Source of the DNA: Mesobacterium_A hydrothermale
GTDB taxonomy: Bacteria > Pseudomonadota > Alphaproteobacteria > Rhodobacterales > Rhodobacteraceae
Reading direction: 5' to 3'
DNA length: 12,018 nt
NCBI RefSeq assembly: GCF_035818635.1
Contig: NZ_JAYLLH010000051.1
Location: forward strand, 1-12,018
The position numbers and the translations under genes are program-made. Below are positions 1 through 5,937 of this stretch, piece by piece. Under the pieces are notes generated by a model. It was not told the origin of the DNA, ran no database searches, and worked only from the letters and a program-made list of their open reading frames with translations. The first letter of the stretch is position 1; every line of letters starts with the position of its first letter.

Positions 1-107
1 GCATCAGCATGACTCGCACGGCCAGCACCAAATGGGAATCCCAATTCGGACTCGTTTGTCGCGATCAATCCACTAGAGCCGGCGAAACGGGTTACGGGTC
101 GTCCATC

Positions 108-1358
108 ATGACTATTTTACAGATTGCGTCGCTTCTGATCGTGCTGGCCGGGGCGTTCGGCACCATCAACTATCTTTTCCTGCGGCTGCCGTCGTCCATC
201 GGGATCCTGGTGGTGGCGCTGCTGGTGTCCTTTGCCACGTTGCTGTTCGACCTGGCCTTTCCGGGACTGGCAATCGCCGACCAGATCCGCGGTATGGTGC
301 TGGGCATCGACTTCTCAGATGCGCTGCTGGAAGGCATGCTGGGCCTGCTGCTGTTCGCCGGGGCGCTGCACGTCAAACTGTCCGACCTGCGCGCGGTCTG
401 GACGGTGGTGCTGGTGATGGCGACGATCGGCGTGGGGATTTCCACCGCCGTCGTCGGGATCGGGTTTCACTGGCTGACGGGGACGCCGCTGCTGATCGCG
501 CTGATCTTTGGTGCGTTGATTTCGCCCACCGACCCGGTTGCGGTGCTGGGCGTGCTGCGCAAGGCCAAGCTGCGCAAATCGCTGGAAACCCAGATCGCGG
601 GTGAAAGCCTGTTCAACGATGGTGTGGGCTATGTCGTCTACCTTGTCCTGATCGGGCTGGCCTTTCCGGCGGGTGGCGATCACCACGCCAGCGGCGCGTC
701 TGCCGGGCTGATGCTGTTCGCGCAAGAGGCGTTGGGAGGCGCGGCGCTGGGCCTGCTTCTGGGCTGGTTGGTGTTCCGCGTCATGCGCCGGATCGACGAT
801 CCCTCGCTCGAGGTGCTGCTGACGCTGGGGTTGGCGTTCGGCGGCTACGAACTGGCCATCTTCCTGCATGTGTCGGCCCCGATCATGGCGGTCTGCGCGG
901 GGTTGCTGATCGGTGACGTCGGAGCGAAACACGGGATGAGCGAGACCACCCGCAACTATGTCGATGCGTTCTGGATGCTGATCGACGAGATCCTGAACGC
1001 CGTGCTGTTCCTGCTGATCGGGTTCGAGGTTTTCGCCGTGGTGTTCGACGCCGGCCTGCTGGTCACCGCGACGCTGTCGCTGCTCCTGGCGCTGGTCGGG
1101 CGGCTGGCGGCGGTGGCGATCCCGGTGCTGGCGCTGCGGCCTTTCCGCGAATTCGGGCCGGGGGTGGTGTCGATCATGACATGGGGCGGCCTGAAAGGCG
1201 GGATTTCTGTCGCGCTGGCTCTGTCGCTGCCCGACAGCGACTGGAAACCGATGATCCTGACAGTGACCTATGTGATCGTCGTGTTCTCGATCGTGGTGCA
1301 GGGTCTGACCGTCGGGCGTCTGGCACGGAAGGTCGGGCGCGAACCGGAACTGGTCTGA
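108..1358 (+). CDS. CPA1-family Na+/H+ antiporter (NhaP-like cation:proton antiporter)
   Basis: Inner-membrane cation/proton exchanger, probably swapping Na+ (or K+) for H+ in pH and salt homeostasis. From the chosen start it is 416 residues, almost wholly hydrophobic, and consistent with the 10-13 membrane segments of the family. Visible family motifs are SPTDPVAV (S139-V146, Asp142), ESLFNDG (E166-G172, with the paired Asn170-Asp171), FWMLIDEILNAVLF (Asp293) and WGGLKGGISVALAL near the C-terminus. An Asn-Asp pair is typical of electroneutral CPA1 exchangers, whereas CPA2 has Asp-Asp. The C-terminal tail is short, with no RCK/TrkA or cyclic-nucleotide domain. The reading frame stays open back to an ATG at 9, but those 33 extra residues are polar and unlike the family, so I prefer the ATG at 108 just before the first hydrophobic helix. 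The ribosome binding site there is weak. The gene converges on rpsO. Family call is firm; exact ion is not. Confidence 0.9.
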   Translation: MTILQIASLLIVLAGAFGTINYLFLRLPSSIGILVVALLVSFATLLFDLAFPGLAIADQIRGMVLGIDFSDALLEGMLGLLLFAGALHVKLSDLRAVWTVVLVMATIGVGISTAVVGIGFHWLTGTPLLIALIFGALISPTDPVAVLGVLRKAKLRKSLETQIAGESLFNDGVGYVVYLVLIGLAFPAGGDHHASGASAGLMLFAQEALGGAALGLLLGWLVFRVMRRIDDPSLEVLLTLGLAFGGYELAIFLHVSAPIMAVCAGLLIGDVGAKHGMSETTRNYVDAFWMLIDEILNAVLFLLIGFEVFAVVFDAGLLVTATLSLLLALVGRLAAVAIPVLALRPFREFGPGVVSIMTWGGLKGGISVALALSLPDSDWKPMILTVTYVIVVFSIVVQGLTVGRLARKVGREPELV

Positions 1359-1370
1359 CACCCGGACATG

Positions 1371-1400
1371 AAAAAACCGCGCCGGATGCGACGCGGTTTT
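1371..1400. terminator. Bidirectional rho-independent terminator between antiporter gene and rpsO
   Basis: Perfect 9-bp inverted repeat: AAAACCGCG at 1373-1381 and CGCGGTTTT at 1392-1400, with a 10-nt loop. On the minus strand the stem ends in six T (complement of 1371-1376), a good terminator for rpsO, whose stop codon lies 21 nt upstream. On the plus strand it ends in four T and can end the antiporter transcript, whose stop is at 1358. Its position between convergent genes fits a shared terminator. Confidence 0.88.
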
Positions 1401-1420
1401 CCCAAATTTCGCTGCGCTGA

Positions 1421-1690
1421 TTAGCGGCGGATGCCCAGACGCTGGATCAGATTCGTGTAACGCGCCTCTTCCTTGCCCTTCAGATAGTCCAGCAGCTTGC
1501 GGCGCTGGGCCACCAGCTTCAGAAGGCCACGACGCGAGTGGTTGTCCTTTTTGTGGGTCTTGAAGTGCTCGGTCAGGGTCGCGATCCGGCTGGTCAGGAT
1601 GGCCACCTGCACTTCGGGCGAACCGGTGTCGCCGTCCTTGGTGGCATATTCCTTCATCAGGCGTGCTTTTTCTTCTGCAGTGATCGACAT
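1421..1690 (-). CDS. rpsO: 30S ribosomal protein S15
   Basis: Primary 16S rRNA-binding protein of the small-subunit platform; it binds the three-way junction of helices 20-22 and nucleates assembly of S6, S18 and S11. The product is 89 residues, the standard length. It shows the family block DTGSPEVQVAILTSRI (21-36) and the RNA-binding residues His42, His46, Asp49, Ser52 and Arg53 in HFKTHKKDNHSRRGLL, then QRRKLLDYLK and the terminal LGIRR. The start is secured by a strong AAAGGAG six nt before the ATG. It is last in a run of minus-strand genes but separated from the upstream RTX gene by 158 nt holding a likely promoter. A strong terminator follows, so a downstream pnp gene, common in other bacteria, is not next to it here: the neighbour is the convergent antiporter. 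S15 often represses its own mRNA; the leader has a small hairpin, but autoregulation is only inferred. Confidence 0.98.
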   Translation of the reverse strand: MSITAEEKARLMKEYATKDGDTGSPEVQVAILTSRIATLTEHFKTHKKDNHSRRGLLKLVAQRRKLLDYLKGKEEARYTNLIQRLGIRR

Positions 1691-1762
1691 CGGGGTCTCC
1701 TTTCGGAAGTTAAGGGTTATGGCTCAAGCCGGGATGTCGTCCAGCAGGGCCCGTGGAGATAC

Positions 1763-1779
1763 CCGCCATCGGCTGGCGG
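1763..1779 (-). promoter_or_regulatory. Hairpin in the rpsO 5' leader (possible S15 autoregulatory element)
   Basis: CCGCCA (1763-1768) and TGGCGG (1774-1779) form a perfect 6-bp stem with a 5-nt loop in the inferred rpsO leader, about 72-88 nt before the start codon. A self-complementary GGGCCC at 1748-1753 lies a little further downstream in the mRNA. S15 genes in several bacterial lineages carry structured leaders bound by S15, but these differ between lineages and I recognise none of the described ones here. The hairpin is seen; the function is inferred. Confidence 0.3.
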
Positions 1780-1787
1780 ATGGGCGC

Positions 1788-1816
1788 GTATAAGCCGAAT
1801 CGGGTTTGAAGAAAAG
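1788..1816 (-). promoter_or_regulatory. Putative sigma70-type promoter for rpsO
   Basis: On the minus strand TTATAC (complement of 1788-1793) resembles a -10 box. It is preceded at 17 nt by the T-rich hexamer CTTTTC (complement of 1811-1816), a poor -35. The inferred start near 1781 gives a leader of about 90 nt before rpsO. The gene's position after a 158-nt gap supports a separate promoter; the weak -35 keeps confidence low. Confidence 0.4.
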
Positions 1817-1848
1817 CGTGGATTTTGCGCTGCGTGCCGGGCCGCGGT

Positions 1849-2859
1849 TCAGCTTTCGCCCAACATCGCGGCGGCGCTGCTTTGCCCCAGCAGGACAATA
1901 CTGTCGAGGCTGGGCGCATCGGCCTGAGCCAGCGTGCTCAGCACCGCGCCATTGACCACAAGATCCACCAGTGCCGGATCCTCGGCGTTGGGCCGCAGAT
2001 CGACCTCTGGCTCGGCATCGGTGCTGTCGTCGTAAACTACGACCATGCGGTCTTCGTCCGGGTCGAAATCGGTGAATTGCGCGGGCGTGTCGTCGTCTGG
2101 ATCATCGCCCCATTCGCCCACAACGAATTCGTCCGTCCCGTCGCCCCCGGTCAGGATATCGCCGGCCCCCGCAACCAGCGTATCCGCCCCGTCGCCGCCG
2201 TTCAGGAAATCGACATCGCCGCCCTGATCGCCCAGCAACCGGCCCAGCAAAAGGTCGTCGCCATCGCCGCCGAACAGCGTGTCGGCCCCGGCGCCGCCAT
2301 CCATCACGTCGGCCCCTTCGCGCCCGTGCAACGCATCGTCGCCGCTGCCGCCGGTCAGCGTGTCATCGCCCAGCCCACCCCAAAGCGTGTCCTGCCCGTC
2401 GCCGCCGTCCAGGCCGTCATCGCCATCGTGGCCCAGCAGGCTGTCGTCGCCGGTGTCGCCCCAAAGCGCGTCATCCTCGGCTTCGCCGTGCAGCGTGTCG
2501 TCGCCGTCGCCGCCCCAAAGGCTGTCATCGCCGTCCCCGCCGCGCAATTCGTCCCCGCCCGATTGTCCAAGCAGCATGTCCTGCCCGTTTCCACCTTGCA
2601 GAAAATCCACGCCTTCGCCGCCGCTGAGCAAGCTGAGCGCGGGGTCCGCCGGGCGCACGGGGTCCGCGTTGATCGGACCGTCATGGGAAAAGATCGACGG
2701 CAGGGCAAAGGGAATGTCGGGGTCTTGGGCCAGCGCCTGGCCACCGTCCTCTGCCATATCGGTTTCGGCCTCGTCTTCCTCGACCTCGGGGACAGGCAGG
2801 ACGACGGCGGCGAAGGAGCCCAGCACCATCATCCCCATCAATCCCGTCAACCACAGCAT
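1849..2859 (-). CDS. RTX-type calcium-binding repeat protein with N-terminal signal/anchor
   Basis: Probable exported Ca2+-binding protein of unknown role. From the chosen start it has 336 residues in three parts. A hydrophobic N-terminal segment (about residues 1-23, MLWLTGLMGMMVLGSFAAVV) acts as signal peptide or membrane anchor. An acidic linker follows (about 24-78). Then come about 17 glycine/aspartate nonapeptides of GGxGxDxLx type (about 80-246), the first 14 in exact 9-residue register, expected to form a Ca2+-filled parallel beta-roll. The C-terminus (FTDFDPDEDRMVVVYD and beyond) resembles the end region of many roseobacter calcium-binding proteins. There is no enzymatic domain. The frame extends upstream to a TTG at 2919, but the ATG at 2859 has AGGTG six nt ahead and begins exactly at the hydrophobic segment. 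The gene sits 90 nt after the DUF5665 gene, and I see no convincing promoter. GC content matches its neighbours. Classical RTX proteins leave by type I secretion; the N-terminal hydrophobic segment instead suggests Sec targeting here. Confidence 0.85.
   Translation of the reverse strand: MLWLTGLMGMMVLGSFAAVVLPVPEVEEDEAETDMAEDGGQALAQDPDIPFALPSIFSHDGPINADPVRPADPALSLLSGGEGVDFLQGGNGQDMLLGQSGGDELRGGDGDDSLWGGDGDDTLHGEAEDDALWGDTGDDSLLGHDGDDGLDGGDGQDTLWGGLGDDTLTGGSGDDALHGREGADVMDGGAGADTLFGGDGDDLLLGRLLGDQGGDVDFLNGGDGADTLVAGAGDILTGGDGTDEFVVGEWGDDPDDDTPAQFTDFDPDEDRMVVVYDDSTDAEPEVDLRPNAEDPALVDLVVNGAVLSTLAQADAPSLDSIVLLGQSSAAAMLGES
2116..2622 (-). repeat. Array of RTX nonapeptide-coding 27-bp units
   Basis: The DNA has a 27-bp period that follows the protein repeat: 14 units in register, then a 15-residue irregular unit (GRLLGDQ...), a regular unit, an 8-residue unit and a final GGDGTDEFV. 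Units vary in sequence, so the array is protein-driven, not a simple recent tandem expansion. It also keeps the opposite strand free of stop codons, producing a long spurious open frame there. Confidence 0.85.
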
Positions 2860-2949
2860 TGGGCACACCTGTTTACAAACATCCGGCCCCAGTTTCCGCG
2901 ACCGCTTGACAAATCGCAACGGGAATCGCGGTACATGGTTAACCCGGGC

Positions 2950-3219
2950 TTACTGCCGCCCCAGCTCTATTTCCTCGATGATCCGTGTCGCCAGTTCGCC
3001 CAGAACCGGGATGAATTCGACCTGGCTGAGGAACACCACCACCACCGACACCAGTGCCGATGCGCCGACCACGGTGCCAAAGCCAAAGGCCAGACCGCGC
3101 AGGAACTGGTACCAAACCAGTCGCAAGGTCGAATTGTGGATCCGCACGAAACGGTGCGCGTTCAGCGTTTCCAGCGCGTTGGCAAGGCGCACCGCGTCCT
3201 TGTGCATCTGCTCGTCCAT
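2950..3219 (-). CDS. DUF5665 domain-containing small membrane protein
   Basis: A small protein of 89 residues and unknown function that I recognise as the DUF5665 family. It has a charged N-terminal helix (about 1-20), the signature LNAHRFVRIHNS (19-30), an amphipathic/aromatic stretch (LRLVWYQFLRG), one predicted membrane segment (about 40-64, rich in G, V, F and A) and a short C-terminal tail (VEFIPVLGELATRIIEEIE). It is probably a single-pass inner-membrane protein. Three starts are possible: GTG at 3234, ATG at 3225 (an ATGA overlap with the DUF1643 stop) and ATG at 3219. I chose 3219 because GGGAG (complement of 3228-3232) lies 8 nt before it but only 2 nt before 3225. Either way it directly follows the DUF1643 gene and is very likely translated from the same mRNA. 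No functional link is known to me. Confidence 0.82.
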   Translation of the reverse strand: MDEQMHKDAVRLANALETLNAHRFVRIHNSTLRLVWYQFLRGLAFGFGTVVGASALVSVVVVFLSQVEFIPVLGELATRIIEEIELGRQ

Positions 3220-3221
3220 TG

Positions 3222-3722
3222 TCATCGCTCCCACAGGATCGGTTTCCGGGCATTGGGTACATACAGCGGATGGCGTGGATGGCCCGCCTTGGTCAAGCCC
3301 AGATGGTGCAGCGGTCCGGTGAACTGTGCCATGCCGCGCACATCAGCGCCCTGAAAGGCACCGTGCACCCCCCATGCGGCAATCGTCATGTCCGCCGTTC
3401 GGTGCCAGCGCCGCAACAGCGCATCATTGTCAGGGCCAAACGGGTCTTGCGCGCGCTTGAGGTCGCGCGGCAGCGTGGCACGAAACCCGAAGAGGTTGGC
3501 GATCAGTAGCGTACCGAACCCCATCGCCCGCGCCCGGTTTTCGCAACGTGCGATTGTCGGATCGTTCCGACGGTGATCGGCGGTGGAGGGGTTCAGCATG
3601 ACAAACAACACCGTTCCCGCGTCGCGGTTCCAGTATCGCGACAGGCCATAGCGATAGGCGCCGCAGTCGGAAAACAGCGCGACAGACCGGGTTTCGTCAG
3701 TGCTGTGCCTGCGTCGGATCAT
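3222..3722 (-). CDS. DUF1643 domain-containing protein
   Basis: A 166-residue protein of the DUF1643 family, which has no established function. Visible family features in order: an opening with paired R/Y and W residues (YRYGLSRYWNRD), the hallmark VLFVMLNPSTADHRRNDPTIARC, the GFGTLLIANLFGFRAT block, a polar DNDALLRRW segment, IAAWGVHGAF, and the C-terminal LGLTKAGHPRHPLYVP. No membrane segment or signal peptide, so presumably cytoplasmic. The frame runs back to a TTG at 3758, but the ATG at 3722 puts the start close before the conserved region; neither has a good ribosome binding site. It lies 57 nt after truB on the same strand, and its stop abuts the DUF5665 start. Family members occur in many bacteria and phages as single-domain proteins; I cannot assign a reaction. 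Confidence 0.85.
   Translation of the reverse strand: MIRRRHSTDETRSVALFSDCGAYRYGLSRYWNRDAGTVLFVMLNPSTADHRRNDPTIARCENRARAMGFGTLLIANLFGFRATLPRDLKRAQDPFGPDNDALLRRWHRTADMTIAAWGVHGAFQGADVRGMAQFTGPLHHLGLTKAGHPRHPLYVPNARKPILWER
3228..3232 (-). promoter_or_regulatory. Ribosome binding site deciding the DUF5665 start
   Basis: Minus-strand GGGAG, inside the last codons of the DUF1643 gene, is spaced 8 nt from the ATG at 3219 and only 2 nt from the ATG at 3225. This favours the shorter product. Confidence 0.5.
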
Positions 3723-3779
3723 GTGCCCAGATGTGACGTGCCTGGCGCGGATCCGCAAGGCCCGGGGTGCGGCCCTGGC

Positions 3780-4691
3780 TCAGTCGTCGTGAACGAACAC
3801 CCGGCTGGGGTGCAACAGACCTGACTTGAAGACGCCCACGGCCACCGCGCGTCCGTCCAGCGAGGCCCAGCAGTCGTCGCCGTATTCCGCATCGGTCGTC
3901 AGCACCATTGCCGGGTTGCCATTGCGCAATTTGGTGGCGTTTTCCGGGGTGCAGCGGGCCTCTGGCAGATCGGCCAGCCCGACCTCCAGTGGCAGCAGGT
4001 GGCTGTCCAGTTCCGGCGTTTTGGCCATACGGTCGATCTCGTCCAGCGACAGGCCGTGTTCGGCGTCGAACGGGCCAGACCAAATCCGGCGCAGCCGCAG
4101 TACATGGCCGTGACAGCCCAGCACCTCGCCCAGGTCGCGGGCGATGGAGCGGACATAGCCACCCTTGCCGCAGACCATCTCCAGCTCGACATGGTCGGCA
4201 TCGGGGCGATCGGTCATCACCAGTTCCTCGACCCAGAGCGGGCGCGCCTCAACCTCGAAGTCTTCGCCGTCGCGGGCCAGCTTGTAGGCGCGCTGACCAT
4301 CGATCTTGACGGCAGAGAACTTGGGCGGAACCTGCTGGATTTCGCCGACAAAGCCATTCAGTGCGTCCTTGATCCGGTCGTCCGAGGGGCGCAGGTCGCT
4401 TTGTGCGATCACCTCGCCCTCTGCGTCGTCGGTGTTGGTGGCCTGGCCCAGCCGCACGGTGAAGCGGTACGCTTTCAGCGCGTCGGTAATGTAAGGCACG
4501 GTTTTCGTCGCTTCGCCCAGGGCAATCGCCAGTACGCCTGTCGCTTCGGGATCAAGCGTACCTGCATGGCCTGCCTTGGCCGCGCCAAAGGCCCAACGCA
4601 CCTTGTTCACCACGGCGGTCGATGTAAGGCCGGCGGGCTTGTCCACCACCAGCCACCCCGATATCGCGCGTCCCTTGCGTTTGCGTCCCAT
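3780..4691 (-). CDS. truB: tRNA pseudouridine(55) synthase TruB
   Basis: Converts uridine 55 in the T-loop of almost all tRNAs to pseudouridine, and in E. coli also acts as a tRNA folding chaperone. The 303-residue product is standard length. Motifs: GWLVVDKPAGLTST (12-25), the catalytic loop GHAGTLDPEATGVL (41-54) with Asp47 as nucleophile, TKTVPYITDALKAY, RLGQATNTDDAEG, QVPPKFSAVKIDGQRAY and GGYVRSIARDLGE in the second half of the catalytic domain. The rest, from about 245 (LPEARCTPENATKLRNG onward), is a PUA-like RNA-binding tail. The start has GAGGA 6 nt upstream. In many bacteria truB directly follows rbfA and precedes rpsO; here one gene separates it from rbfA and three from rpsO, all on the same strand. 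Confidence 0.97.
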   Translation of the reverse strand: MGRKRKGRAISGWLVVDKPAGLTSTAVVNKVRWAFGAAKAGHAGTLDPEATGVLAIALGEATKTVPYITDALKAYRFTVRLGQATNTDDAEGEVIAQSDLRPSDDRIKDALNGFVGEIQQVPPKFSAVKIDGQRAYKLARDGEDFEVEARPLWVEELVMTDRPDADHVELEMVCGKGGYVRSIARDLGEVLGCHGHVLRLRRIWSGPFDAEHGLSLDEIDRMAKTPELDSHLLPLEVGLADLPEARCTPENATKLRNGNPAMVLTTDAEYGDDCWASLDGRAVAVGVFKSGLLHPSRVFVHDD

Positions 4692-4715
4692 GCCTGTCCT
4701 CAGTCTTTTGCAAGG

Positions 4716-4737
4716 GCGGTCGCCTAGACCAGACCGC
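4716..4737 (-). other. Small intergenic hairpin between the glycosidase-like gene and truB
   Basis: Perfect 6-bp stem GCGGTC (4716-4721) / GACCGC (4732-4737) with a 10-nt loop in the 54-nt gap. It is not followed by a T-tract on the minus strand, so it is not a typical terminator. It could modulate readthrough or mRNA stability, or be chance in GC-rich DNA. Confidence 0.25.
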
Positions 4738-4745
4738 TGCCGCTG

Positions 4746-5501
4746 TCAATTCGCGGTCAGCGGCACGACCGCGCCGACGATTGGCCCCAACTGACGGCCC
4801 AGGTCGTTGCGATCCAGCGAAGGCGCATAAAGGCGGCTGACGCTGCCTTCGAGAAACAGCGCATTGTTCAGCCCCAGTCCGTCGCGAAAGAACGCCGCGA
4901 AGTCATGAAACGTGACCGCGTTGTTCGAGATGACGAAAACCGCGCTGCGTCCGTCATCGCTGGTGCCGACACCGTTGCGGATGTTGTACGACGTGCTGTC
5001 AGGCAGGAATTTCGGGTGCAATTGCCCGTCGATCACCAACATCGGGCCGGACTGCGTGGCAAAGCGGCAGTCCCGCGGATGGTCGAGGAAAGACAGCGTT
5101 TCGATCACTTCGGCGTGGCCTTTGCCGAAACACAGGATGCCATTGGGCAGCAGGCCAAAGTTGCCCGGCCCCGCATTGGGCACCACGCCGCGCACCTGTT
5201 TGCCGTCTTCGACATAATAGCCAACCGGCGCGCGGTCGGTGTGATACATTCCGCCGTTCATCGCAAACCCCAGCGTCTGGTCATCGCTGGCCAGCGCGTC
5301 GTTCACCGCGCTGAAATATCCGTACGGTTCACCGGTTTTGTCGTACAGAAACAGCCGCAGGTCGTCCTGCGCCATGTCGACCTTGCACAGCGCATAGCTG
5401 TTATCGCGGAAAACGACGTTCTGACAGTCGAGCGCGGACGCCGCCAGCGGCGCAAGCAAGGCCGCGCCGAAGGACAAGATTGCACGGGCCAGGCGCCGCA
5501 T
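4746..5501 (-). CDS. Secreted phosphodiester glycosidase family protein (NAGPA-like domain)
   Basis: Exported protein of the family related to the mammalian 'uncovering enzyme' NAGPA (DUF2233/PF09992 type). Characterised relatives remove N-acetylglucosamine from phosphodiester linkages; the bacterial substrate here is unknown. From the chosen ATG it has 251 residues: a signal peptide (about 1-23, RR near the start, hydrophobic core, cleavage near ASA) and then one domain. Conserved blocks: FAMNGGMY (79-86), GPGNFGLLPNG (111-121), TQSGPMLVIDG (149-159), NIRNGVGTSDDGRSAVFVIS (about 174-192) and LFLEGSVSRLYAP (216-228). Four Cys (26, 39, 124, 145) could form disulfides in the periplasm. A GTG at 5510 would overlap the rbfA stop by 4 nt, but the ATG at 5501 has GGAAGAG 8 nt ahead and a cleaner signal peptide. 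It lies immediately after rbfA and 54 nt before truB, so co-transcription is likely although the role looks unrelated. Confidence 0.85.
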   Translation of the reverse strand: MRRLARAILSFGAALLAPLAASALDCQNVVFRDNSYALCKVDMAQDDLRLFLYDKTGEPYGYFSAVNDALASDDQTLGFAMNGGMYHTDRAPVGYYVEDGKQVRGVVPNAGPGNFGLLPNGILCFGKGHAEVIETLSFLDHPRDCRFATQSGPMLVIDGQLHPKFLPDSTSYNIRNGVGTSDDGRSAVFVISNNAVTFHDFAAFFRDGLGLNNALFLEGSVSRLYAPSLDRNDLGRQLGPIVGAVVPLTAN

Positions 5502-5506
5502 CCGGA

Positions 5507-5902
5507 TCACTCTTCCAGATCGCGGCGCACGTCATCCTGGGAAAACAGCCGTCGGGTTTCGTCCATCCGGTCAAAAGTCTCGTCGAGGCGGAACCGCAGT
5601 TCCGGCGCGAATTTCAACGTCAGGTTCCGCGACACGGCGCGGCGCAGTTCGGACTTGTTGCGCGCCAGCAGGGCCAGCACGTCTTCTTGCCCGGTGCCGC
5701 CCAGCGGCATGACATAGGCGGTCGCCACGCGCAGATCGGGCGATGTGCGCACCTCTCCCACGGTGATCGACAGCCGGTTCAAGTCCGGGTCATGAATCTC
5801 GCCGCGGTTCAGTACATCCGACAGCGTGCGCCGGATCAATTCTCCGACACGCAACTGACGCTGGCTGGGGCCGCCGCCCTCGTGGAATCTGTTCTTGGCC
5901 AT
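5507..5902 (-). CDS. rbfA: 30S ribosome-binding factor A
   Basis: Late assembly factor of the small ribosomal subunit; it binds near helix 1 of immature 16S rRNA and is important for cold adaptation in E. coli. The product from the ATG at 5902 is 131 residues, within the family range. It starts MAKNRF, followed by GPSQRQLRVGELIRRTLSDVL, the ITVGEVRTSPDLRVATAYVMPLG strand region, and a C-terminal KH-like part (ELRRAVSRNLTLKFAPELRFRLDETFDRMDE). A GTG at 5911 is in frame, but it lies within the proposed -10 box and adds only three residues. rbfA is the first gene of the minus-strand run. It is divergent from dapB, so it is not downstream of infB as in many bacteria and must have a promoter in the 86-nt gap or within dapB. 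Confidence 0.95.
   Translation of the reverse strand: MAKNRFHEGGGPSQRQLRVGELIRRTLSDVLNRGEIHDPDLNRLSITVGEVRTSPDLRVATAYVMPLGGTGQEDVLALLARNKSELRRAVSRNLTLKFAPELRFRLDETFDRMDETRRLFSQDDVRRDLEE
5510..5516 (-). promoter_or_regulatory. Ribosome binding site deciding the glycosidase-like gene start
   Basis: Minus-strand GGAAGAG at the end of rbfA is 8 nt from the ATG at 5501 but directly abuts or overlaps the alternative GTG at 5510-5508. This favours the ATG. Confidence 0.45.
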
Positions 5903-5908
5903 ATGATC

Positions 5909-5937
5909 CACTTACGCCTTCGACTGCCCTTTGCCAA
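5909..5937 (-). promoter_or_regulatory. Putative rbfA promoter (possibly leaderless transcript)
   Basis: Minus-strand TTGGCA (complement of 5932-5937, 5 of 6 matches to TTGACA), a 17-nt spacer, then TAAGTG (complement of 5909-5914). Only six nt separate the -10 box from the ATG at 5902, so a normal start distance would place transcription start at or next to the start codon. The -35 overlaps that of the dapB promoter. The -10 is weak. Confidence 0.4.

Noticed and set aside
9..107. N-terminal extension of the antiporter from the ATG at 9
   Set aside because: The 33 residues are polar and do not resemble the family. Neither start has a strong ribosome binding site, but the ATG at 108 fits the first membrane helix.
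315..1361. A 348-codon open frame on the minus strand opposite the antiporter gene
   Set aside because: Composition dominated by Q, R, H and D, the complement of hydrophobic membrane codons. No recognisable domain.
1710..1919. A 69-codon minus-strand frame overlapping the RTX gene end and rpsO leader
   Set aside because: It overlaps the RTX C-terminus in another frame, has no clear ribosome binding site or family resemblance, and would sit over the putative rpsO promoter.
2116..2622. Regularly repeated DNA that might suggest a CRISPR array or simple satellite
   Set aside because: The 27-bp period is coding (nine codons), units are contiguous without spacers, and the protein repeat is the classical RTX nonapeptide.
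2906..2911. Perfect TTGACA on the plus strand as a -35 box
   Set aside because: No suitable -10 follows at 16-18 nt, and no plus-strand gene lies downstream until dapB at 5989.
1825..3354. A 509-codon open frame on the plus strand across the RTX, DUF5665 and DUF1643 genes
   Set aside because: Antisense shadow created by the 27-bp periodic, GC-rich RTX array. The translation is low-complexity V/A/P/Q sequence with no family resemblance, and the minus-strand frames carry clear domains.
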